DNA from: Glossina fuscipes
Lineage: Eukaryota > Arthropoda > Insecta > Diptera > Glossinidae
Assembly: GCF_014805625.2 (NCBI RefSeq)
Contig: NW_023998422.1
Location: 4,897,874 to 4,961,873, forward strand
Reading direction: 5' to 3'
DNA: 64,000 nt
Shown here piece by piece: positions 56,780-64,000 of this stretch. Positions within the stretch are counted from its first letter, which is position 1, and each line of letters opens with the position of its first letter. The notes beneath the pieces are model-generated. The model made no database searches, had not been told where the DNA came from, and was given only the letters and a program-made list of their open reading frames with translations. The position numbers and the translations under genes are program-made.

Positions 56780-57100
56780 CCAGTAACTGTTATGAACCTA
56801 TTTTCACCATGAAATATTGATAGGGATGTATAGGGAAATATTAAAAACGTGCTTCGATCCGAACAATTTGCAATAAAGTTGGGTTGGTTGACTATATAAC
56901 AAATTACATTCGAATGCCTCAAAATCTTCATCTTACATACACAGGACTAAACGTCAAACGGATAGACAGATATGCAGACAAGCTTAGATCGATTCAGAAA
57001 ATAATTGTGAATCAATCAAACGGGATAACAGAAAGAATATCCTACCATTTGAAGTCCTTCTAACTGTTAGACACACTTCAGTGTTATGTGGCCTTAGATA
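56780..57100 (+). repeat. 300-bp dispersed family, copy 15
   Basis: GTGCTTCGATCCGAACAATT, CCTCAAAATCTTCATC, CAGACAAGCTTAGATCGATT, CAGAAAATAATTGTGAATCA and TTTGAAGTCCTTCTAACTGT. Confidence 0.7.
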
Positions 57101-58358
57101 AGATTCTTAAGTTTCTTATTCAATCGTGTTTATAGCGCCGTTTTCCGGATTTTTGCTTGTATCGCGTTTTCGGCAATATTTGATAGTTAAAATGACTTTA
57201 TCAAAATTGCTCATCACTAAAGGACTTCCCATATGATTTCTGAATTTTTCCTGTGTCAAAACTTTATAACATTTTCCCGACTAGTTTACAAGCCACAGAC
57301 CGGGTGTGATGTGATAAGCGAATGTTGAGAGTTTGTGGACAGCTTTGTAAGAAGACATTACACGGATAGTTGAATTCGCTAAGAAAGGCTATCAGAAGCT
57401 GATTCGGTTCATTCATAGCTCACCAAAGTATTCGCAAAATAAATCTAAAAGAATTTTAGGAATAAATTAAAAACAAACATAAAAACGCATACCTAAGTTT
57501 TACCGACTAAATAACCATTCAAACCAATTGACTGATTGATAAAATTCTTATATGAAATTTTCATATTAAGTGAAACCGAAAAAAAGAGGATTTAAAATTT
57601 AGTCGCTATAAATTTTGTACGAATTTCATAAGTAATATATATAAATATTTTTGAAAAAACCCGTTTTGGATGCATCTCATGTAGCATAGTGACATTTTTT
57701 TCTTTTTTTTTTTTATGCGTAAAAACAAAAGATAAAAACGTCAAATATTTTAATCGACTTATCATTTATGTTTTATGCTTTCCATTTAAAAGTAGAGGCG
57801 TTTTCGTTTTTGATAGCGCTTCAATTATATTCAGTTGAAAGTTACTGTATCACTTGATAAAGCTTTTTATAGAATAACAGCTCGCAAAGCAATAAAAAGG
57901 TGAAATTAAAACAGAAAAAAAAACTTTTTTTTTTTTACATTTTACTTTTGTTGTGTATATTACATGCAACACGATATTATCAAAATATTCGATTTCAAAG
58001 ACGATTTTCGTTTTCATTTGAAATAAAGTAAAAAATACCTCTAGTTCGTTTAGAATTACCTTGCACTGCATTTAAATAAGATTAAACCATGTAATTTAAT
58101 TATTAAAGATAATGTTGCGGAAGATGCTTTTGCTGCGGCAGAACGAAACGAAGGCAATAGCGTTTAATAAAAAAAAAAAAGAAAAAAAAGTGGGGAAGGA
58201 ACGTTGACTTCACTTTAGAGAATTGAGCTGAAAACTTGTAAGCGGAATATAGGATTTTTTCGTTTTACTATTTATTCTGTTTGACGTTCTCACTTGGGCT
58301 AAAAACTTACTCCACTGCCCTGTCTGAAAACACTAACATTCCTTCCTCCTATTCACTA

Positions 58359-58700
58359 TCATAGATGTTTGCCATTAGCCGGCATTCCTAGCTTCAAATC
58401 GTTTCGAATTTCGTTTACAAGCGCAAGTGAAGCGCGCAAACACGGCTTAATAAGAATCGCTTCCCATATTCTTACGTAAACCACATCCATAACTCTCAAG
58501 TTCGAGAGAACTTCAATAATCTCATAGGAACTTTTAAATCTTGGAGTAAACTTTTCACAAGTCCCAGGTCCACTCATAAGGTTCCCCACAACCACATAAT
58601 TACCAGTTATCAGTCGCTTTACAAATACGACTACGGCCTTTCAATTCCTCATTATAATTTTGAGAACTCAATAGCTTCCCGCTGCAAGTCCCCGCGAACC
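58359..58700 (-). pseudogene. LTR-retrotransposon integrase C-terminal relic
   Basis: Minus-strand translation gives VKRLITGNYVVVGNLMSGPG, then CEKFTPRFKSSYEIIEVLSN. This has the layout of the integrase C-terminal (GPY/F-type) region of Ty3/gypsy-like elements: a G-[DN]-[YL]-V-V-V strand, a G-T/S-x-K-x-x-P-[RK]-[FY]-[KR] turn and then GPY-x-[IV]-x-x-VL, here SSY in place of GPY. The preceding QNYNEEL fragment resembles the N-x-YN spacer of the same proteins. Later sequence and an upstream stop show decay. No LTRs were identified. Confidence 0.5.
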
Positions 58701-59689
58701 CACCATCAGATAGCCTTCATCGTCTATGTCGTTGTCTATGTCCCAGTATGCTTTGTAGGGTTTTACAATGTAGGATACAATCATCTGCTTTTTTCGTTTA
58801 TTTCTCCTCTTTAGAGTGAGAACTTCATCCACACAACCGCCCGGCTATACCAACATTCCTATCATTCCTATCAACATCGCAGCCAAAGACGTGCTACTAA
58901 TTAAGACAATTACATTAAGCTCAGTAATATCTCTTCTGCTTGCAAAGCTCTCTGGTTCACCACTTGCTTGTAAAGCTCCAACTACTCTATTTAATTATAC
59001 GAGTTCTACTAAGATGTGTAGGGTGGTTTATTTCCAGGCTTAGAACTCTCTTAAAAATGATTACAAAAATAAAAAGAAATTCAAGTTTAATGATAAACAA
59101 AAGATGTTTTTTTTTTTTTTTTAATTCTAGAATATTTTTATTGTCTAAATTTGAGGTCTAAATCAAAATTTTCAATAGAAATATTTTCCTTTTTCAGCAA
59201 AATATCTCAATAATAAACTGAAGCTCTTCAATGAGGCAAAAAAAAAAAGGAAAAATTTATTTTAGAAAATTTTTATGTGAATCTATTCACTTTGCATGCG
59301 GTTGTATGCTTTCTTTCTCTGTTTTGTTTCCTATATTTGTATCAAGCTTCAGTACATTTCATCTCTAAGAGAATATTTTGCAATTTTTAATCAAGATATG
59401 TTTACCTTTATTACACTACTTCCTTCCTTAATTATAAGATGATTTTTCGTAAAATTCAAGAAAATTTAAAAAGTTTTCAACCAGAATGCAAATCTTCTTT
59501 CCATTTCATTCATTTGTTTTCTTTTTCCATTCTTTTACATGTACGCCATTCGAATCATTTTAATAGATAGTCATAGGCCATGCTCTGATACGCCACAAGC
59601 TGTATTAATAGTAGCATAGAAAGCTGACAACAGTTGTCACAAAAACATGGCAAGTGTAGCATAGGGACTAGAAATGACGAGAAGAATAG

Positions 59690-60180
59690 TGATATAGCGA
59701 CAGACAGAGATAATAGGGTAACAGATAATAGTAACAGTAACAGCGGCCGAAATATCAATAGCAATAAGAACAGCCACTGAAGACACAAGAGCAATAGCAA
59801 TATCAACGTTGCCAGCAAAAGCAATAGCAATGTAATAACATAATTATCTGACAAGAGTACCAACAGTAGTAACGGCCACAGTCGTAATAATTGATAAAGC
59901 GATAGCAGTAGGAAAACTAGCAATAGAAAACTATTGGGCCGTAGAGAAAAAATAGCAAACGCAATAAAAGGAAAAATAGAAGTTCTATTAGCAATAGCGG
60001 TAGCATCGTCGGCAGAAATGATACTAACAGACCGATATGGCAAGAGAGACAACGGTGGCAATACCTACAATTGCAACAACCGACAGAGCCAATAGCAGTA
60101 ACAACAATATCATTAACTGCACTGACAAAAACAGTAACAATAGCAATAGTGATCGTAAGTAGCAAAGGACAATAGCAAAG
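59690..60180 (+). repeat. Degenerate AGCAATAGTAAC-rich tract
   Basis: Nearly 500 bp of imperfect trinucleotide periodicity (AATAGCAATATCAACG, CAGTAGTAACGG, AACAGTAACAATAGCAATAG). The two long leucine-rich minus-strand frames here arise from it. Compositionally the reverse complement of the tract at 7540-8085. Confidence 0.7.
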
Positions 60181-60654
60181 TTTTCCCACCAATGTTATCT
60201 TAGCCCGATAGATAGATCGCTCAACATATTCAGAGAAGTAAAGTGACAAGCAGAGATAAACAAAGCAAATTAAATCTTAGTGAGAAAGTAGTAGACGTCT
60301 TCTCAGGTATTCATTACTTATCATAACAAGCCGGTAGATACACATATCGGATTTCAGAATTATTTCAATTTGTCTTCTGAAAAAGTAGTAAGTAGTGAGT
60401 AGTACTGTAGCGTGTAGAATAAACCGGTGATTATTTTCAATTGAAAGTACTGTCACTAACACTACAGAACATAGTTTCTTGGAACTTTCAGTAGCTAGAG
60501 TTCTTTATCAAATGAACATCATTTGTGGGCACAACACTCTGACTGAGTTTAGTACTATTAAGGCTTTGCGAGTGCTAAACAATGAAAGCGCTACAATATT
60601 CAAATAACAATGACGCAGAGTAGGCAAACCAATAACTTGAAAAAAAAAAATTAA

Positions 60655-60745
60655 ATACATATATATATAAAATAATAAAATAATAAATAATAAAAATAAA
60701 ATAAAATAATAAATAATAAAAATAAAATAAATAAAATATATATAT
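60655..60745. repeat. AATAAAATAAA simple repeat
   Basis: Imperfect units of AATAAT and AAATAAAATA followed by (TA)n; compositional. Confidence 0.8.
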
Positions 60746-60948
60746 ACATACATATTTATATTTACATACATTCCAATTGTCACCCTCACCGAATACTATG
60801 GCGGCAAGGAACAGATGGAAAAAGCAGAATCTTGCTCCGATTTTCAATTTATATTCTTTAAGGGTATGTTTTGCTTATTTTTTCTTTTTAGGGTTACAAA
60901 CGATACTTTAATGTTATTTATAAATACCCAACAACTGATTTATTTGTA

Positions 60949-60950
<2 letters not shown>

Positions 60951-60981
<31 letters not shown>
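60951..60981. repeat. (AT)n microsatellite
   Basis: Fifteen uninterrupted AT units. Confidence 0.85.
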
Positions 60982-60984
<3 letters not shown>

Positions 60985-61394
60985 CGCAATATAACTAAAT
61001 CAAAAGAAAAACAAAAAATCTGCATTAAATATTTACCGGAAAAGTTTAGAGACGAATAAAGTTTTTGTGAATTGTGACACCTTGACGTATGATTGCTATT
61101 TAAAAAAAAAATATATATATAATGTCACTCATACTGTGCAGTTAACTAAACTGTTTGTGAAAGCTTTATAAAAAATTAATATATACACATATACGTATTA
61201 TGCTGTATAACGTTATATATATAGAGGGTATTGTTGATGTTGAAAGTAAGATATGATATGGAACCGGAATGAGATGAGTATATGCGTTCTATGGAAAATT
61301 TCAAATTTTTAAAATGATTCGACTTTATAGCTTGAATTTTAAATATTAATGGCAAAATTAATTTAAAAATAAGTAAAAATACTAGAGTGTGTCA

Positions 61395-61510
61395 ACGGGC
61401 TATCATTAAATACCCTACACCATCCTAAAGTTATTCATGTTACGGCTCTTCGAAATAGGGCAGCCTAAGCGAAGTGATCGAAAAAGTGATCCAATCCGAA
61501 AAAGAAATGC
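61395..61510 (+). repeat. 300-bp dispersed family, copy 16 (5' part only)
   Basis: CATTAAATACCCTACACCAT, GCGAAGTGATCGAAAAAGTG and ATCCAATCCGAAAAAG, then an abrupt break into unrelated sequence. Confidence 0.65.
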
Positions 61511-61920
61511 ACTGCTCTTCTGGTAGACAGCTGTACTGGTCGATATCTCGTAAGGTATGAAGCAAACAAGTTCAGATTGATGCTCGTTGGAAAGGTGAAA
61601 TTATTTTGCTACTTTTTTGTGGTCCACAGCAATTGCTATGTTCTTCTTGCATTGCAAAACTACCTTAGTGATAAGAAATTGGCATCAAGGGAAGATTGTG
61701 AAAATCGATTACTAGAATTTTTGTGTGTGGATAAATACGAATTTAATTAGCAAAGACACCTTTCACATCTGTTATCAAAACTCTCTTAATGCTTGAACAG
61801 AGCTTTGCTAAATATTTAAAATTAAGCTATGGTTGGGTCTGAAAGCGTACTCCGTCCGTATTAACCAACGTAAAATAGTTTTGCGGACACCTCATGCAAA
61901 CTCAACAAAGCCAAATTCTG

Positions 61921-62227
61921 CTTGTGGGAACTGTTTTTAACAATTTTTTGATTTTTGATATATTAGTGAAAAATGAATATGGGAGAACACCCAAACTTGA
62001 AACTCTATTGCGGCCAAACTAGAATATGTCACCTATACTCACCTATATTATGTGAACCTATATGAAAACATCTGTCAAATGAGCAAAAATAAAATTCAAA
62101 CTTTTCTTTCGGGAACTATTCTTAATAATTTTTTGAACTCTGGTATGTAAGCGAAAAATGAGTATGGAAGTACGACCCGAAGCTGAGAGTCTGGTGCGGC
62201 CAAACTTGAAAATGTCACCTCTATTCA
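61921..62227 (+). repeat. Tandem duplication, period about 186 bp
   Basis: Two copies of an approximately 120-bp block: GGGAACT-TTTTAA-AATTTTTTGA, then AAAAATGAATATGGGAG / AAAAATGAGTATGGAAG, GCGGCCAAACT-GAA, ATGTCACCT and TATTCA, at 61926-62043 and 62110-62227. Differences of roughly 15-20% by eye. Confidence 0.75.
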
Positions 62228-62235
62228 ATATATAC

Positions 62236-62335
62236 AATATTATACTATAGTGCTAGTATCGTACTAGTGCACTATAGTATAGTACTAACATAGTACTAGT
62301 ATAGTATAGTATAGTACTAGTGTAGTATACTCTAT
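62236..62335. repeat. TAGTACTATAG palindromic tract
   Basis: Repeats of TATAGTACTAGTATAG and its near-complement over 100 bp, so the strands can fold on themselves at many registers. Confidence 0.75.
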
Positions 62336-63142
62336 AATGCACACTATTTAAAACTGTAGCGACCTAATTCCAACCAAGTTATTCTAGGGCAGATTGGCAC
62401 GATCAAGCTCATGTCATGTGTTTAGATGTTATATTCCAGATATTAACGTATTTTTTTTTTTTTGGTATATGATTAAAGCAGACCTCGTTTTCGGAAAAAG
62501 TTTATTTGATGCTTTTTACAACTCAATTACGGTTTTATGAGATCATCATTACACAACAGTCAATACCTTATAATAAATATTACAAAAAAAATGACGAAAA
62601 CGGAATATATATGCGAAAGTTAAAATTGCTTAAAAGAAATCGTGAAATAAAAAAAAATAAATAAAAACTTGTGAACTCTCCGTAAAAGGAGGCATTATGA
62701 AGTCTAGACACCTAAGTCATGCAATTTCAGCACGTTTTCAGTTGTAGGAAAACTGTATGCATAACCGTCAACCTTTGCACTCTTTCGTTTAACGAATTCA
62801 TTTCTCGTTACATTTCTTTTGCGCTCGACATCTTTCTTTTTCTAAATAAATTTTTTAACCTTTTTCCTTCACTTTATTTCTTATTTAAATCCAACATTCT
62901 TTCCATATATCATGTATTTATATATATATGCTATTTTGCCCGTAATTTATGTGTGCGTGTATGCGCATTAGTAACCTTCTTATGAACCGCTTAAAATGCC
63001 TGTAAAATTTTTCTTCTTTCAACATTTATGTATCCCATATGCACAATGAGTTCTCGTAGGTTTTTCTTTTACATCTGTAATTTTACTGCATTTAAACTTA
63101 ATTCTTTTTTTACAATTTTATTGTTTTTTTTTCTTCTTTCTC

Positions 63143-63166
63143 CCTCTCTCTCTCTCTCTCTCTCTC
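63143..63166. repeat. (CT)n microsatellite
   Basis: Twelve CT units within a pyrimidine-rich stretch. Confidence 0.85.
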
Positions 63167-63745
63167 GCTTTCCCGTATGTACTTTTTGCTAGCCTTTCAT
63201 CGTCTTGCACATGGCGGGCTGGGCGGAGGAGAGCAGCAGCATATCATTTCATCGGTGTGTTCATCACTACTTCGGGTTTGGTGTTTTTTTTTTTCTTTTG
63301 CATTTTCTTTTCGCTTCTTTTTCTTTGTTTCGATGCAATACAACAAAAAGCTTGATTATGTATGTCGTAAATTCTCATAAGAACCGGAAGTTTTAAATGT
63401 ATGCATCATCTTTCATAGAAGTAAGCAATGATTTGTGTTGTCTGCGTCGCAAACACATTCGCTAATGATGTAGATTTCGCTGAACAATTCCTTTAACACT
63501 TAAAGTTAAGTTATTTATTTTAAGTCTATTAAGAGTTTAAATAATATTTTTGCAAAGACTTATACTATGTATAATAGAAGACTTGCGACAGTCGCAGAAG
63601 AAAATAAGCAGAAAAGTAGGAAGCTAGATATCGTGTCGCTTTTCATGACGGCACACTTAATATTAAGGTTTTGTATCATTGCTCGGCTGCCACTTCAACA
63701 TGAACATGAATTTTGTTTATTCAGCCTTCATGAAGTAAGAGTTTG

Positions 63746-63970
63746 CTCAATAAGTTCGTAGGATGATACACAGATAAGGGATAACTATTGACGAATTAAT
63801 AGAAAGCAAATTCACCATAAACCAAGGCAAAAAGCAATATTTGTCTTTATCGTATCTCACTCAATAAGTCTGAAGGATGACAGGTAGGTGTAGTATTACT
63901 ATTGACTAATCCTTATGAAGCAAATTCACTATAAACCACTATAAGGTGGAAGTAATGTTTATCTTCATAC
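63746..63970 (+). repeat. Tandem pair of 114-bp units
   Basis: CTCAATAAGTTCGTAGGATG at 63746 and CTCAATAAGTCTGAAGGATG at 63860. Both continue with ACTATTGAC.AAT, AAGCAAATTCAC.ATAAACCA and TTTATC at the same spacing. Single relatives lie near 20165 and, weaker, 42288. Confidence 0.7.
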
Positions 63971-64000
63971 TCTTTACCCGTAACAAGAATCACTAGATCG

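Larger units (their letters stand above)
54697..64000. other. Upstream Sema-2b intron (continues past window)
   Basis: No upstream Sema-2b exon was found here. Holds a SINE-like copy (55612-55775), a 300-bp family copy (56780-57100) and a truncated one (61395-61510), an LTR-retrotransposon integrase relic (58359-58700), a degenerate trinucleotide tract (59690-60180), AT-rich simple repeats (60655-60745, 60951-60981), a tandem duplication (61921-62227), a TAGTAC palindromic tract (62236-62335), (CT)n (63143-63166) and a tandem pair at the window end. Confidence 0.55.

Noticed and set aside
59555..60249. Two overlapping minus-strand leucine-rich frames of 168 and 110 codons
   Set aside because: They are produced by the degenerate AGCAATAGTAAC tract; no start context, motif or splice support.

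Overview
The window is AT-rich, intron-dominated eukaryotic DNA, most likely from a higher dipteran; I infer a tephritid-type fruit fly from the strong resemblance of the recognised exons to Drosophila proteins plus the repeat landscape. That taxonomic guess is not proven by anything I could compute.

One gene spans nearly the whole window on the minus strand: a class 2 secreted semaphorin, best matched to Sema-2b. Thirteen coding exons were assembled by eye, from 54696 down to the stop codon at 184. Every junction has GT/AG ends, every splice phase agrees and no stop interrupts the frame, giving about 669 residues: almost all of the sema domain, the PSI domain, one Ig domain and the C-terminal tail. 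The signal peptide and the extreme N-terminus are not in the window and must lie beyond 64000. Exons total about 2 kb; the introns run from 83 bp to 14.3 kb.

Two other genes lie inside semaphorin introns on the opposite (plus) strand. One is a single-exon gene at 8570-9169 for a 199-residue multi-pass membrane protein I do not recognise. The other is a three-exon gene at 51839-52298 for a 110-residue secreted protein with the eight-cysteine pattern of the single-domain von Willebrand factor C (SVWC, Vago-like) family.

The remaining introns hold dispersed and tandem repeats. These include a roughly 300-bp interspersed family in both orientations (at least 16 copies), with a private tandem array at 640-1110; a tRNA-derived SINE-like family with A-box and B-box-like segments and sometimes an (AAT)n tail; and smaller families of two to four copies. 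There are three decayed mariner transposase fragments (47.15-47.45, 47.69-48.14 and 50.94-51.25 kb), one decayed LTR-retrotransposon integrase tail (58.36-58.70 kb), several minisatellites and many microsatellites. No rRNA, functional tRNA, CRISPR array or operon-like layout was seen.
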